Source: Christensenella timonensis
Lineage (GTDB): Bacteria > Bacillota > Clostridia > Christensenellales > Christensenellaceae
Direction: 5' to 3'
NCBI RefSeq assembly: GCF_900087015.1
Contig: NZ_FLKP01000002.1
Coordinates: forward strand, 434,001-498,000
Length of the DNA: 64,000 nucleotides
The position numbers were made by a program, and so were the translations under genes. Below the pieces are notes generated by a model. That model saw only the letters and a program-made list of their open reading frames with translations. It was not told where the DNA came from and did no database searches. Positions 17,272 through 26,501 of this stretch are shown here, piece after piece (the first letter of the stretch is position 1; every line of letters starts with the position of its first letter).

Positions 17272-18429
17272 TTACATTTTACCGTATTTTTTGGGCAGCA
17301 GCAGGCCGCACAATACGGCAGCAGCGACTGTAATGATGCCGATGACCCAGTAAGCGGCGTCAAAAGATACCGCTTCGATCACGCCGCCGGCGATGACCGG
17401 GCCGACGAAAATGCCGATCGCATACAGGGACTGGAATATCCCTGTGGCGGTGGAACGCTGGTGCGGCTCAACGGCTTTGATGACAAAGCCGGCCAGCGCG
17501 GAGGTAAGGATACCGTAGCCGATGCCGGATATGACCTGCATCAGGTAAATAACCATGAGGTTCATGTGGTAAAACATGGGGATACAGGAAAACGCACAGA
17601 GGATGAATGAGGCGACGACGATCTTGATCCCGCCGATTTTCTGGTATAGGCGTCCGCCGACAAAGAGCGAGATCAGCGCGACAGTCAGGAAGTATACGAG
17701 CATCAGGCCGCCCAGTTGTCCGGGATCGGCGCCGATGTTCTCCGCGGCAACCGACGTAAAGTAGGACGGAATCGCAAAGCAGTTGAGCTGCGCGAAAAGG
17801 CAGAGGACTGAAATAATAACGAGTTCCCGGTTTTTCAAAAGGGAAAGCAGCTCCTTTACCGTAGGCGGCGTGCGTGTTTCAGGTTTCGCGGGCGCCTTTA
17901 AGAAGAACATGGCGACAAGGCCTGTAAGCGCTGCAATGAGCGCGACATAAAACGGTGCGCGCAAGCCGAGGAATTGCGCGCTCAGGCCGCCGAGGAGCGC
18001 GGCTAGGACTTTTCCCATACTGGAGGATGCACTTAGCACACCTTGTGCCTTTACCTGCTTTGACTCTTCATTGTATTTCGCATAAGAGGCGGAAATAATG
18101 ACCCACCATGCCGCGGCAGCTCCCGCTACGCCGCGGGCAAAGACAACTGCTTCGACCGTATCGGAAAACAGGAACAATACCGCGGAAAGCGTTAGGATGA
18201 TAAAACCGATGATGAGCAGCAGTTTATCCTTGCCGGTCTTGTCTGCGAAGATCCCCAGCGGGATGCGCAGCAGGATCTGCATCAGGCCATATGCGCCACC
18301 GATCACGCCGAGCATGACGGCTGTGGCGCCCAGCGAGGCCGCAAAGGCGGGCAGCGTCGGGACATAAGAATACATTGCCAGCCAAAGAAAAAAAGCGGCA
18401 AAATTAATCAGGATAAGATTCCGTTTCAT
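17272..18429 (-). CDS. MFS transporter
   Basis: The product has 385 residues with twelve predicted membrane helices. The loop between helices 2 and 3 holds the MFS motif A variant R-I-P-L-G-I-F-A-D-K-T-G-K, and a central cytoplasmic loop with A-K-P-E-T-R-T-P-P separates the halves. The family includes drug and sugar-phosphate exporters; nothing in the sequence fixes the substrate. It lies downstream of the ligase-ACP pair on the same strand, but a terminator at 18501-18517 separates them, so it is probably expressed alone. Confidence 0.85.
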   Translation of the reverse strand: MKRNLILINFAAFFLWLAMYSYVPTLPAFAASLGATAVMLGVIGGAYGLMQILLRIPLGIFADKTGKDKLLLIIGFIILTLSAVLFLFSDTVEAVVFARGVAGAAAAWWVIISASYAKYNEESKQVKAQGVLSASSSMGKVLAALLGGLSAQFLGLRAPFYVALIAALTGLVAMFFLKAPAKPETRTPPTVKELLSLLKNRELVIISVLCLFAQLNCFAIPSYFTSVAAENIGADPGQLGGLMLVYFLTVALISLFVGGRLYQKIGGIKIVVASFILCAFSCIPMFYHMNLMVIYLMQVISGIGYGILTSALAGFVIKAVEPHQRSTATGIFQSLYAIGIFVGPVIAGGVIEAVSFDAAYWVIGIITVAAAVLCGLLLPKKYGKM

Positions 18430-18500
18430 TCAAAACTCCCAAAAACATAATATTAGCCTCATTTATCATACACCTACAGGGATACGGCTGCAATAAAAAA

Positions 18501-18524
18501 GCAGGGATTTTCCCTGCTTTTTTG
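18501..18524 (-). terminator. Terminator of the ligase-ACP operon
   Basis: GCAGGGA (18501-18507), loop TTT, TCCCTGC (18511-18517), with an A run on one side and a T run on the other. It follows the ACP stop on the minus strand. Confidence 0.82.
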
Positions 18525-18542
18525 CCAGTATAAAAATAATTG

Positions 18543-18812
18543 CTAGACGGTGCTTGCATGCGGCGCAACCGCAGAGCCGGTTCGTTCCGCCAGGTAGACG
18601 AGTACGTCCTGTACGGTATCGAACAGGCGAAGGTCCCGGTCCGGGATATCGATGCCGAATTCCCGTTCAAAAGACAGGACGGCATCCATCATGCCAAAAG
18701 AATCCATCTCCAAATCCCTGACCAGGTGTTTTTCAGGAGTGATCTCTTCCGGATCCACAGGGGACGCCATCGCCAGAAGCTGCTGTACGGCAGCTAAGGT
18801 CACTGTAGCCAT
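18543..18812 (-). CDS. Acyl carrier protein
   Basis: The product has 89 residues. The motif D-L-E-M-D-S-F-G-M-M-D near residues 33-43 carries the Ser that receives the phosphopantetheine arm, and the rest fits the four-helix acidic ACP fold, with a short extra tail at the C-terminus. It starts 16 bases after the adenylate-forming ligase stop and ends at a terminator, so the two form an operon. This suggests that the ligase loads a fatty or other acyl group onto this carrier rather than onto coenzyme A. It is not the main fatty-acid ACP, whose genes lie elsewhere. Confidence 0.88.
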   Translation of the reverse strand: MATVTLAAVQQLLAMASPVDPEEITPEKHLVRDLEMDSFGMMDAVLSFEREFGIDIPDRDLRLFDTVQDVLVYLAERTGSAVAPHASTV

Positions 18813-18828
18813 TTTTTACACCTCCTCC

Positions 18829-20484
18829 TCATTGTACGGTAAACCGTTTGATCGACTTCTTTGTCGTTTTTTCAAATTCCTTGTCGCGCACATGGAAGTC
18901 CTTTACGTGCTTATAGGTCGGCAGCGTCTTATTGATATCCGCAATGTCTTTTTCCAGGTTCCGGACGATCTGCTCTGCCGTATGCCCTGCCGTATAGTCC
19001 TCGTTTACGAAAATTTCGGCATGCAGCGCCACTTCGCTGTGACCGCCGACAAGCGGGGCAAAGACAACGACCTCTTTGATATAGGGGATGCGCATCAAAT
19101 ATCCTTCGATCTCCTCGGGATAAACGTTTTTGCCGTTGGAAAGCACGATCAGGTTTTTCTTCCTGCCTGTAATGAATAAAAACCCGCCTTTGTCGATATG
19201 GCCGATATCGCCGGTGTTAAACCAGCCATCCCGCATGACTTCGCGCGTACCCGCTTCATTCTTATAATAGCCGAGCATGACGTTTTCGCCTTTGACCCAG
19301 ATCTCGCCGTCGCCATCCCCGTCTTTGCCGCGCACTTCCACCTCGCAGCAGGAGATGGGCAGGCCAACGGAGCCATCCTCATAATAGCGGTTCCGGTTGA
19401 CAGAAACCAAAGGCGAGCACTCCGTGATCCCGTATCCCTGCAAAAGCAGGATACCCATTTCCCGGAAAGCCCGGGCATAGTGCTTTGCAAGCGGTGCGCC
19501 GCCGCAAATGATCAGCTTTAAATTCCCGCCGAACGCGGCGTGGATGTTTTTAAAATATACGTCGCGGTTATCGACGCCCTGCGCAAGCTCCAAATTGCTT
19601 TTTTCAATCAGCGCGGCAAGCGCTTCTGCCTGCCCTGACGCACGGGCATTCGCCCAGATTTTACCGTACATCATTTCCACGAAAAGAGGAACCAGGAAAA
19701 TGGTATCCGGTTTAAAAAGCCGCAGGTTCTCAAGGAAATGGCGCAAGCTGTCATTTAAGCAGATCGTCGTGCCGTGTTCGATCATCATCGTGATACCGTG
19801 CGTGCTTTCAAACGAATGGTGCACGGGCAGCACCGACATACATACCTGTCCCAGGTCAAGAAGGCTCAAGCCGCCTTCGGAAGCGCACAAAATGTTGTTC
19901 TGTGTGAGCATGACGCCCTTGCTTTTCCCTGTCGTCCCCGAAGTATATAAAAGGGCGGACATCACATGCGGATCGATGGGCAGGGAACCGTAGCCATGAT
20001 CCTGCGTATTTTTCAAAAGCGCCTGCAGGTCGTGCGTACCGGTCGTGCCGTTCATGTCGATATAATACTGGACGGCGCCGAGCCCGCCGCGGATGTTCTG
20101 TACCGTATCCGCATATTCGTGGGAATAGATCAGGCAGGAAGCGCCGCTGTCGGAAAGGATATTGGCGATCTCATCGTCGGGCAGTTCTTTATCGATAGGA
20201 ACTACCACCCCAAGCCCGCACAGGATCGTGTAGTAAGAAAGCAGCCATTCGTAGCTGGTCGGGCCGATCACGGCAATATGCTTGCGCACGAGGCCAAGGG
20301 AAACAAGCGCGTTCCCAAGCGCGCTTAAGTCGTGCATCAAACGGCCATGCCCGATCCCTTCCACGCCGCCTTCCGGCGTACGCAGGCGGAAAATATCCCG
20401 GCCGCCATACACATCCTTCGCGTGATGCAGCAGTTCCCGAAAATCACGTTGATGGCTGATTTGGTTTAAAGGGTAGTTTTCCAT
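18829..20484 (-). CDS. AMP-forming acyl ligase (long-chain acyl-CoA/acyl-ACP synthetase type)
   Basis: Activates a carboxylic acid with ATP to an acyl-adenylate, then transfers it to a thiol. The product has 551 residues. It has the AMP-binding P-loop LLYTSGTTGKSKG near residue 180, GYGITECSP near 350, D-G-W-F-N-T-G-D near 420, the hinge GRKKNL, and the C-terminal catalytic Lys region K-T-T-K-K-S-I-K-R-F. The sequence resembles long-chain fatty acid ligases. Pairing with a dedicated ACP 16 bases downstream makes acyl-ACP the likely product. No other lipid gene is next to it, so the final use is unknown. Confidence 0.85.
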   Translation of the reverse strand: MENYPLNQISHQRDFRELLHHAKDVYGGRDIFRLRTPEGGVEGIGHGRLMHDLSALGNALVSLGLVRKHIAVIGPTSYEWLLSYYTILCGLGVVVPIDKELPDDEIANILSDSGASCLIYSHEYADTVQNIRGGLGAVQYYIDMNGTTGTHDLQALLKNTQDHGYGSLPIDPHVMSALLYTSGTTGKSKGVMLTQNNILCASEGGLSLLDLGQVCMSVLPVHHSFESTHGITMMIEHGTTICLNDSLRHFLENLRLFKPDTIFLVPLFVEMMYGKIWANARASGQAEALAALIEKSNLELAQGVDNRDVYFKNIHAAFGGNLKLIICGGAPLAKHYARAFREMGILLLQGYGITECSPLVSVNRNRYYEDGSVGLPISCCEVEVRGKDGDGDGEIWVKGENVMLGYYKNEAGTREVMRDGWFNTGDIGHIDKGGFLFITGRKKNLIVLSNGKNVYPEEIEGYLMRIPYIKEVVVFAPLVGGHSEVALHAEIFVNEDYTAGHTAEQIVRNLEKDIADINKTLPTYKHVKDFHVRDKEFEKTTKKSIKRFTVQ

Positions 20485-20546
20485 GCGGCCGCTCCTATTT
20501 TTCCAAATATTTCATTATATTATAGCACCATTCATGAAAAAAACAA

Positions 20547-20570
20547 AGCCGCGGGTATGTTCCCGCGGCT
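20547..20570 (-). terminator. Terminator of the dapL-GT4 unit
   Basis: A GC-rich 9-bp perfect stem AGCCGCGGG / CCCGCGGCT with a 6-base loop. On the minus strand a run of T follows. It lies right after the glycosyltransferase stop. Confidence 0.82.
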
Positions 20571-20587
20571 TCTTCATGTTTGGAGCG

Positions 20588-21658
20588 TTACATCACGCGC
20601 GGAGAAACGGATTTGAGCGCGTCCTCATATTTCTGCCTGCACTTTGCAAGATCGAAGGATTCTTCCATATCGTTACGCGCAAGCTGTCCCATATGCTCGC
20701 GCGCCGCTTTGTCGCGCAGCTCGAGCATACATTCGCAGCAGCGGTCGGTATTGCCCGCCTTCACGAGATAACCTGTTACGCCGTTTAAGATATATTCGCT
20801 CGCGCCTACCGTATCCGAAGCGACGACCGGTACGCAGCACGCCATAGATTCGATCCCTGTTACGCCGAAAGCCTCGGCAGCGCTCATCTGGATCGTCGCG
20901 TCCATACTGTTTATCATATCCGGCATTTGTGAATTGGGGACATATCCCACAAATTCGATTTTATCAGCGATCCCGGCGCTTTGCGCCTGCTGTTTTAAGC
21001 TGCTTTCCATCGTGCCCGTACCCACGATTTTCAGCGTGGCTTCCCCTGCGGATTTTTGCAAGAACTTGGCAAATGCCTCGATGACCATATCCACGCCGTT
21101 GCCGTATTCCAATGCCTTTAAGGAGCCGAAGCAAATCGCGCCTTCCTTTTTCTCCACAGCTTTTTTCTGGAATACGTCGAGGTCTACGCCGAACGGTACG
21201 ACGAAATAATCCTTTTCCTTTTTAAACAGCTGTTTTAACCTGGTCACCATGTTGGGTGCAGCGGCGATGATGGCTTCCGCATGCTTGAAACTTTTGGCAA
21301 CGAGGCCCTTTTTTCCGAGATCCACGCTCGCGTAAATGTCCGGCCCTAAAACGGTCAGCACCGTGTGGGGCGCTTTTGCTTTCGCCGCCAAAACGCCGTA
21401 GGTCGTTGCGCCGATGGCGTTTACCACGCCAAAATTGCCAGAGGCCAAAAGGGATTTCACCTGCGACGCGTTTTTCTTGAACCCACCCTGCGAAGCGGGT
21501 GTGTCAAGGTAAGTAACGCTCACTTTTTCGCTTAGTTCGCCTTGCGCGTCTTTATCTTCCGGAAGGGAGAGGATGCTTACTTCGTTGGCATCCGCAAAAG
21601 CGTTCGCCCATTTGATCGTATGCGGGGAATTTGCCGCCGCCAGGAATGCAATTTTCAT
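20588..21658 (-). CDS. Glycosyltransferase family 4
   Basis: The product has 356 residues in a GT-B arrangement. The N-terminal half starts K-I-A-F-L-A-A-A-N-S-P-H, and the C-terminal half has the GT4 signature E-A-F-G-V-T-G-I-E (the E-x7-E motif) and a GTG sugar-nucleotide loop. It transfers a sugar from a nucleotide donor; the acceptor is unknown. It follows dapL by 21 bases on the same strand and shares its terminator, although no functional link to lysine synthesis is evident. No signal peptide or membrane helix is seen, so it acts at the cytoplasmic face. Confidence 0.87.
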   Translation of the reverse strand: MKIAFLAAANSPHTIKWANAFADANEVSILSLPEDKDAQGELSEKVSVTYLDTPASQGGFKKNASQVKSLLASGNFGVVNAIGATTYGVLAAKAKAPHTVLTVLGPDIYASVDLGKKGLVAKSFKHAEAIIAAAPNMVTRLKQLFKKEKDYFVVPFGVDLDVFQKKAVEKKEGAICFGSLKALEYGNGVDMVIEAFAKFLQKSAGEATLKIVGTGTMESSLKQQAQSAGIADKIEFVGYVPNSQMPDMINSMDATIQMSAAEAFGVTGIESMACCVPVVASDTVGASEYILNGVTGYLVKAGNTDRCCECMLELRDKAAREHMGQLARNDMEESFDLAKCRQKYEDALKSVSPRVM

Positions 21659-21679
21659 GATTTCTACCTCATTTAAAAA

Positions 21680-22912
21680 TTATTTTAAGTTCGCAAGCCG
21701 CTGTATGGCTTTTTCCGTATTTTCCTTTGTGTTGAAGGCGGTCAGGCGGAAATATCCTTCGCCCGCGCTGCCAAACCCGCTGCCCGGCGTGCCCACAACG
21801 TTCGCTTCTCTGAGCAGCTTGTCAAAGAAATCCCAGCTGGTCATGCCGTCCGGCGTTTTGAGCCATACGTAAGGCGAGTTTACGCCGCCGTAGGAGGTGA
21901 TGCCGATCTCTGCCAAACCGCTTTTGATGATGGCTGCATTTTCAAGGTAGCCCTTGATCGTATCTTCCACCTGCTTTTTGCCATCCGCCGTATAGATGGC
22001 CGCCGCGCCGCGCTGTACGATGTACGAAACACCGTTGAACTTCGTCGTGTGCCGGCGCAGCCACATGGCGTTGAGGCTTACTTTGCTGCCGCTTTCGTCT
22101 TCTCCGAACAGCTCCTTTGGCACGATGGTGTAGGCGCAGCGCGTTCCGGTGAAGCCCGCCGTCTTGGAAAAGCTGCGGAATTCGACCGCGCAGCTCTTGG
22201 CGCCCTCGATCTCGTAAATACTGTGCGGCACGTCCCTGTCCGTAATAAAGCGTTCATACGCGCCGTCAAAAAGGATGAGCGCGCCCGTTTCGTTGGCCCA
22301 GTCGACCCATACCTTAAGCTGCTGCTTGTTAAGCGCCGTTCCCGTCGGGTTATTGGGGGAACAGAGGTACATCACATCCACCTTGCCCTGCGGCAGGGCG
22401 GGTACAAAATTGTTGTCCGCCGTTGTGGGGATGTAGGTGATGTTGCTGAATTTGGACGCTGCCGTATCGAATTCGCCTGAGCGCCCCGCCATCACGTTGG
22501 TATCCACATAGACAGGGTAGACCGGGTCGGTCACGCCCACGCGCACGTCGGGGGAAAGAAGCTCTTGGAAATTGCCCGTGTCGCACTTGCTGCCGTCCGA
22601 AACAAAAATCTCGTCCAGATCGATGTCGATGCCGCGCTCAGCATAGTCGCCTTGCCGGATCGCCGCGCGCAGGAACTCATAGCCCTGCTCCGGGCCGTAA
22701 CCCATGAATGTTTTTGCGTCCGCCATCTCGCGGGTCGCCGCGTCGATCGCCTGCAGCACCGCCGGGGCTAAGGGGCGCGTCACGTCGCCGATCCCCAGGC
22801 GGATCAATTCCTTATCGGGATTTGCCTTGGTATATTCCGCTACGCGGTGCGCAATCTCGGAAAACAGGTAACTGCCCTGAAGCCGCGCAAAATTCTGGTT
22901 GACCTTAAACAT
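21680..22912 (-). CDS. dapL: LL-diaminopimelate aminotransferase
   Basis: Makes LL-diaminopimelate from tetrahydrodipicolinate in one step, bypassing the succinylase or acetylase branches, for lysine and peptidoglycan. The product has 410 residues, the normal size. The N-terminal RLGIGDVT-R-P-L and Y-G-P-E-Q-G-Y segments are typical of DapL. The PLP-binding lysine lies in SFSKTAGFTGTRCAY near residue 250. The family is frequent in Clostridia, Cyanobacteria and plants. No other dap gene is in the window. The upstream region is AT-rich with several TATA-like boxes but no clear single promoter. Confidence 0.93.
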   Translation of the reverse strand: MFKVNQNFARLQGSYLFSEIAHRVAEYTKANPDKELIRLGIGDVTRPLAPAVLQAIDAATREMADAKTFMGYGPEQGYEFLRAAIRQGDYAERGIDIDLDEIFVSDGSKCDTGNFQELLSPDVRVGVTDPVYPVYVDTNVMAGRSGEFDTAASKFSNITYIPTTADNNFVPALPQGKVDVMYLCSPNNPTGTALNKQQLKVWVDWANETGALILFDGAYERFITDRDVPHSIYEIEGAKSCAVEFRSFSKTAGFTGTRCAYTIVPKELFGEDESGSKVSLNAMWLRRHTTKFNGVSYIVQRGAAAIYTADGKKQVEDTIKGYLENAAIIKSGLAEIGITSYGGVNSPYVWLKTPDGMTSWDFFDKLLREANVVGTPGSGFGSAGEGYFRLTAFNTKENTEKAIQRLANLK

Positions 22913-22975
22913 ATGATATCTCCTAAAAATAAATTTCTATACATCTTTAATAATATACTATATATACAAAAAAAT

Positions 22976-24391
22976 CTACAGCGGAATCCCGTCAAAGTTT
23001 TCGCCGCTTAAAACGAGCACATCGCCGGTTAACAGTAAGGTGGAGCCGTTGGGAACAATACTTTGGCCGTCCCGCTTTATCATTACAACCAAAATGCCTT
23101 CAGGGATGTTGGCTTCGTTAAGCGTACGCCCGTTCCACGGATTGCGGGTATCTATCGTTACCTCAATCAGATGCATTTCCGCTTCGTCCTGGTAGTCGGT
23201 AAAGGTCTTGAATACCGAGTTGTCTTTTTCCACCAGTTTAAGCTTCTTGGCGAGAAGGGGCGTCAGCGTGCCTTGTACGGCAACGGAGAAGAGCGCGACG
23301 AAAAAAACGATATGGAAAACGTCGTTTTTGATGCCCACGCCGAAGGTGAGGGCAAAGATCGCAAACACGATGGAAGCCGCGCCGCGCATGCCCACCCATG
23401 AAACGAATAGTTTCTCCTTGGTTGGGAACTTAAACCAGCTCAAAATGCCGAACACAGCCGCGGGCCGGGCCACAAAGATCAGGAACAGGGAAATCAGCAC
23501 GGCGGGCACAATGATTGCCGGGATCTGCGACGGGAAAGACAGCAGGCCGAGCATGAAGAACAGGATCATCTGCATGATCCATGAAAGGCCGTCAAAGAAA
23601 TGCACCAGCGTCCGTTTGTATTTGATCTTGGTATTGCCGAGCATGATGCCCATGATATATACGCACAGGTAACCGTTGCCGCCGATTTGCTGGCACAGCG
23701 CATAGCCCAGTACAACGATGGCGACGACATAAATCGTATAAAGGCCCTCGATCTCAAAATTGATGCGTTTTAAAATAAAGATGGACAAAAAGGCAAGCGC
23801 AAAGCCCACGCCCGCGCCGAAAATAAGCTGCATGGCGACCATGGAAACAATCGAGGTTTCGCCGTTTGTGGACATCATCGTCAGCACGGCGATGGTGAGC
23901 ATGTAGGCGATGGGGTCGTTAGAGCCGCTTTCCACTTCGAGCATGGAGGCAAGGCCCCCCTTTAAGTTCAGCTTGCGCGAACGCAGGATGGAAAAGACGG
24001 AGGCAGCATCCGTCGAAGCAACGACAGCGCCGACGAGCATACCCTCCAAAAGGGTCGTCTTGAGCACGATCCAGCTGAACCACCCTACCAGCAGGGCGGT
24101 GATGACAACGCCCGCCGTGGCAAGCCAGATGGACGGCGCGATGACAGGTTTGGCGGTTTTCCAGTTGGTACCGAAGCCGCCGTAAAACATGATGAAGATC
24201 AGGCAGAACGAGCTGACCGTCTCCACGAGCGAATAATTGTCGAACTGGATACCGGCGATGCCGTCCGAGCCGAAAAGCATGCCCAGCACCAAAAAAATAA
24301 GCAAGGCGGGGATACCGAAGCGGTATAGCAGCTTGCTCGAAAAAACGCACAAAAGGAGAACGGTTGCGGCAAGTATCAACATTGGGATCAT
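22976..24391 (-). CDS. CPA1 cation/proton antiporter with RCK-C domain
   Basis: The product has 471 residues. About twelve membrane helices make up the first 380 residues; the segment VVASTDAASVFSILRS and the following E-S-G-S-N-D-P-I-A mark the antiporter core (NhaP2/CvrA type). The C-terminal 80 residues form a TrkA-C/RCK-C domain, which in relatives binds a ligand and gates the carrier. Exchange of K+ or Na+ for protons is likely; the exact ion cannot be read. The start at 24391 has AAGGAG 7 bases upstream. It precedes dapL on the same strand with a 63-base AT-rich gap. Confidence 0.87.
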   Translation of the reverse strand: MIPMLILAATVLLLCVFSSKLLYRFGIPALLIFLVLGMLFGSDGIAGIQFDNYSLVETVSSFCLIFIMFYGGFGTNWKTAKPVIAPSIWLATAGVVITALLVGWFSWIVLKTTLLEGMLVGAVVASTDAASVFSILRSRKLNLKGGLASMLEVESGSNDPIAYMLTIAVLTMMSTNGETSIVSMVAMQLIFGAGVGFALAFLSIFILKRINFEIEGLYTIYVVAIVVLGYALCQQIGGNGYLCVYIMGIMLGNTKIKYKRTLVHFFDGLSWIMQMILFFMLGLLSFPSQIPAIIVPAVLISLFLIFVARPAAVFGILSWFKFPTKEKLFVSWVGMRGAASIVFAIFALTFGVGIKNDVFHIVFFVALFSVAVQGTLTPLLAKKLKLVEKDNSVFKTFTDYQDEAEMHLIEVTIDTRNPWNGRTLNEANIPEGILVVMIKRDGQSIVPNGSTLLLTGDVLVLSGENFDGIPL

Positions 24392-24451
24392 AGGCTTCTC
24401 CTTCCACAAAAAATATTATACTATATTAATATAACAGTAAAAACGCAAACA

Positions 24452-24493
24452 TGAAACATCCTTTTTTTGGAAATCAGTTTCTAAAATGTTTCA
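24452..24493. promoter_or_regulatory. Inverted repeat before the alpha/beta hydrolase gene
   Basis: TGAAACAT (24452-24459) and ATGTTTCA (24486-24493) form perfect 8-base arms 26 bases apart, in the gap between the divergent antiporter and hydrolase genes. It may be two operator halves or a hairpin; no binding protein is known. Confidence 0.4.
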
Positions 24494-24575
24494 GGAAAGC
24501 TGAAAAATGGTATTGTCATATTTACGGAACCCAGCCTGTGCATTACAATAATGGTATGAAAAACGGGAGAAAACA

Positions 24576-25319
24576 ATGAAGAAAAAACGGACAAAGATTA
24601 TTATCCTGATCGTGGTTGCGGCCATCTTATGCACGATACTTATTTATTTGTGCGCCGGAAACTATGCCGCGGCAGGCGAAGCCCTGCAGGCCATGCAGCC
24701 GGGAAACGGCGTTAGCGTGGCGCAGGATGCAAAAACGATCGCCTTTATACCGGATACGAAAACGCAGGACGGTTTTATTTTTTATCCGGGCGGCAAAGTG
24801 GATGCGGAGGCGTACGCCATGTTTGCCCGCGACCTGGCTGAGCAGGGCGTGCTTTGCGTGATTGTTAAAATGCCGTTTGACCTTGCCGTGTTTAACGTAA
24901 GCGGCGCGAAAGACGTGCTGGACGCTTATCCGGATATTGAGAACTGGGCGATCGGCGGCCATTCGCTGGGCGGGGTGATGGCGGCGGAATATGCGAAAAA
25001 TGACGATCGGGTCACGGATATCGTATTTTTGGCATCTTACCCCAATTCCGACCTTTCGCGCAGCGCGAAGCGGGCGCTGAGCATTACGGCGGAAAACGAC
25101 GAGGTGCTCGATTGGGATAAATACGCAGCGGCAGAAGCTAAGCTTCCGGCTGACGCCATATCTTACCGGATCGAGGGCGGCAACCATTCGGGCTTTGGCA
25201 GCTATGGGCACCAGAGCGGCGACGGGCAGGCAACGGTCAGTCCTGCACAGCAGCAAAAAGAGGCTGCGGACAAGGTCGCAGTGTGGATGAAGGACAGCGC
25301 GGAGCGGACAGGAGATTGA
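24576..25319 (+). CDS. Membrane-anchored alpha/beta hydrolase
   Basis: The product has 247 residues. A basic start and one membrane helix (about residues 7-28) anchor it, with the rest outside. The nucleophile Ser is in GGHSLGG near residue 130, and a C-terminal GGNHSGFG supplies the catalytic His; a matching Asp lies in E-N-D-E-V-L-D. The pattern fits the alpha/beta hydrolase 5 group (dienelactone hydrolase-like). The substrate is unknown. The PatB-type lyase gene begins 1 base after the stop, so the two are translationally linked. A GGGAGA site precedes the ATG. Confidence 0.82.
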   Translation: MKKKRTKIIILIVVAAILCTILIYLCAGNYAAAGEALQAMQPGNGVSVAQDAKTIAFIPDTKTQDGFIFYPGGKVDAEAYAMFARDLAEQGVLCVIVKMPFDLAVFNVSGAKDVLDAYPDIENWAIGGHSLGGVMAAEYAKNDDRVTDIVFLASYPNSDLSRSAKRALSITAENDEVLDWDKYAAAEAKLPADAISYRIEGGNHSGFGSYGHQSGDGQATVSPAQQQKEAADKVAVWMKDSAERTGD

Positions 25320-25320
25320 A

Positions 25321-26496
25321 ATGAAGTACGATTTTACGACATGCGTTTTGCGGAATGGCGGACATTCCGTGAAATGGGAAGAGATGAAACAGAAAAATCC
25401 GGAGGTGCAAAAAGGGATCGTGCCCTTATCGGTCGCGGACATGGAGTTTGTGACCGCGCCGGAGATCGTCGGCGGGCTTCAGGAATATGTCGGCAGGGAA
25501 GCGCTCGGCTATACGCAGGCTACGGACGCTTATTTTAGCGCAGTCGTGTCCTGGATGAAAAAGAGGCATGGCTGGGATATCCAAAAGGAATGGATCGTTC
25601 CCGCACCGGGCGTAGTCGCTTCGCTGGGGATCGCGGTGAGCGCGCTTACGCAGCCGGGCGACGGGGTGGTCATCATGACGCCCGTCTATTATCCGTTTTA
25701 CATGGTGGTAAAATATACCGGGCGCAGCCTGCAGGAGAACGCGCTCAAGGAAACAGGCAAGGGATACGAGATCGATTTTGACGATCTGGAAAAAAAGCTT
25801 AGCGATCCAAATAATAAGATGCTCATCCTATGCAGCCCGCACAACCCGGTCGGGCGCGTATGGACGAGGGCAGAGCTTTTGCGCGTGGGAGAGCTGTGTG
25901 AGAAGTACGGCGCAGTGGTGGTGGCGGACGAGATCCATCACGACCTGGTCATGCCGGGATATGAGCACACCGTGTTTACGCAGGCAAAGGAAACGTTTGC
26001 CGACTTCTCGGTGATCTGTACCGCGCCCAGCAAGACGTTCAACCTGGCAGGGATGCAGACGTCCAATATTATCATCAAAAATAAAGAGATGCGTGAAAAG
26101 TTTGAGAAGGCAAAGCTGGCGACAGGGATATTCGAGCTTAACGCCCTCGGCTATGAAGCGTGCCGCATCGCGTATACGCAATGCGGGGCGTGGCTTGATG
26201 AACTGGTTCATGTGATCGACGAAAACCGCGGCTTTGTGGAGGCTTTTTTGCAGGAGAACCTGCCGAAGATCAAGGCGGCGCGGCTGGAGGGTACGTATTT
26301 GCAGTGGCTCGACCTGCGCGGCTACGGTATCCCGCACCTTGAGCTGGAGCGGATGATGACACAAGCGCAGTTGTTTTTTGACGAGGGATATATTTTTGGC
26401 AAGGCAGGCGAAGGGTTTGAGCGTTTAAACCTCGCGTGCCCCAAAAGCGTGCTGAAAAGCGCGCTTGAAAGGCTGGAAAGGGTTTTAAGAAAATAA
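25321..26496 (+). CDS. MalY/PatB-type PLP-dependent C-S lyase
   Basis: The product has 391 residues. It is a fold-type I PLP enzyme of the MalY/PatB group: V-A-D-M-E-F near residue 40, N-P-V-G-R-V-W near 180, V-V-A-D-E-I-H-H-D-L near 205, and the PLP lysine in TAPSKTFNLAGMQTS near 240. Members cleave cystathionine or cysteine conjugates to a thiol, pyruvate and ammonia. It is probably co-translated with the hydrolase upstream. The gene ends 5 bases from the convergent pentapeptide gene with no terminator between, so read-through antisense RNA is possible. Confidence 0.9.
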   Translation: MKYDFTTCVLRNGGHSVKWEEMKQKNPEVQKGIVPLSVADMEFVTAPEIVGGLQEYVGREALGYTQATDAYFSAVVSWMKKRHGWDIQKEWIVPAPGVVASLGIAVSALTQPGDGVVIMTPVYYPFYMVVKYTGRSLQENALKETGKGYEIDFDDLEKKLSDPNNKMLILCSPHNPVGRVWTRAELLRVGELCEKYGAVVVADEIHHDLVMPGYEHTVFTQAKETFADFSVICTAPSKTFNLAGMQTSNIIIKNKEMREKFEKAKLATGIFELNALGYEACRIAYTQCGAWLDELVHVIDENRGFVEAFLQENLPKIKAARLEGTYLQWLDLRGYGIPHLELERMMTQAQLFFDEGYIFGKAGEGFERLNLACPKSVLKSALERLERVLRK

Positions 26497-26501
26497 TCCG
26501 C

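Noticed and set aside
26497-26501. Terminator between the PatB-type lyase and the pentapeptide gene
   Set aside because: Only 5 bases separate the convergent stops and no hairpin with a T run is present.
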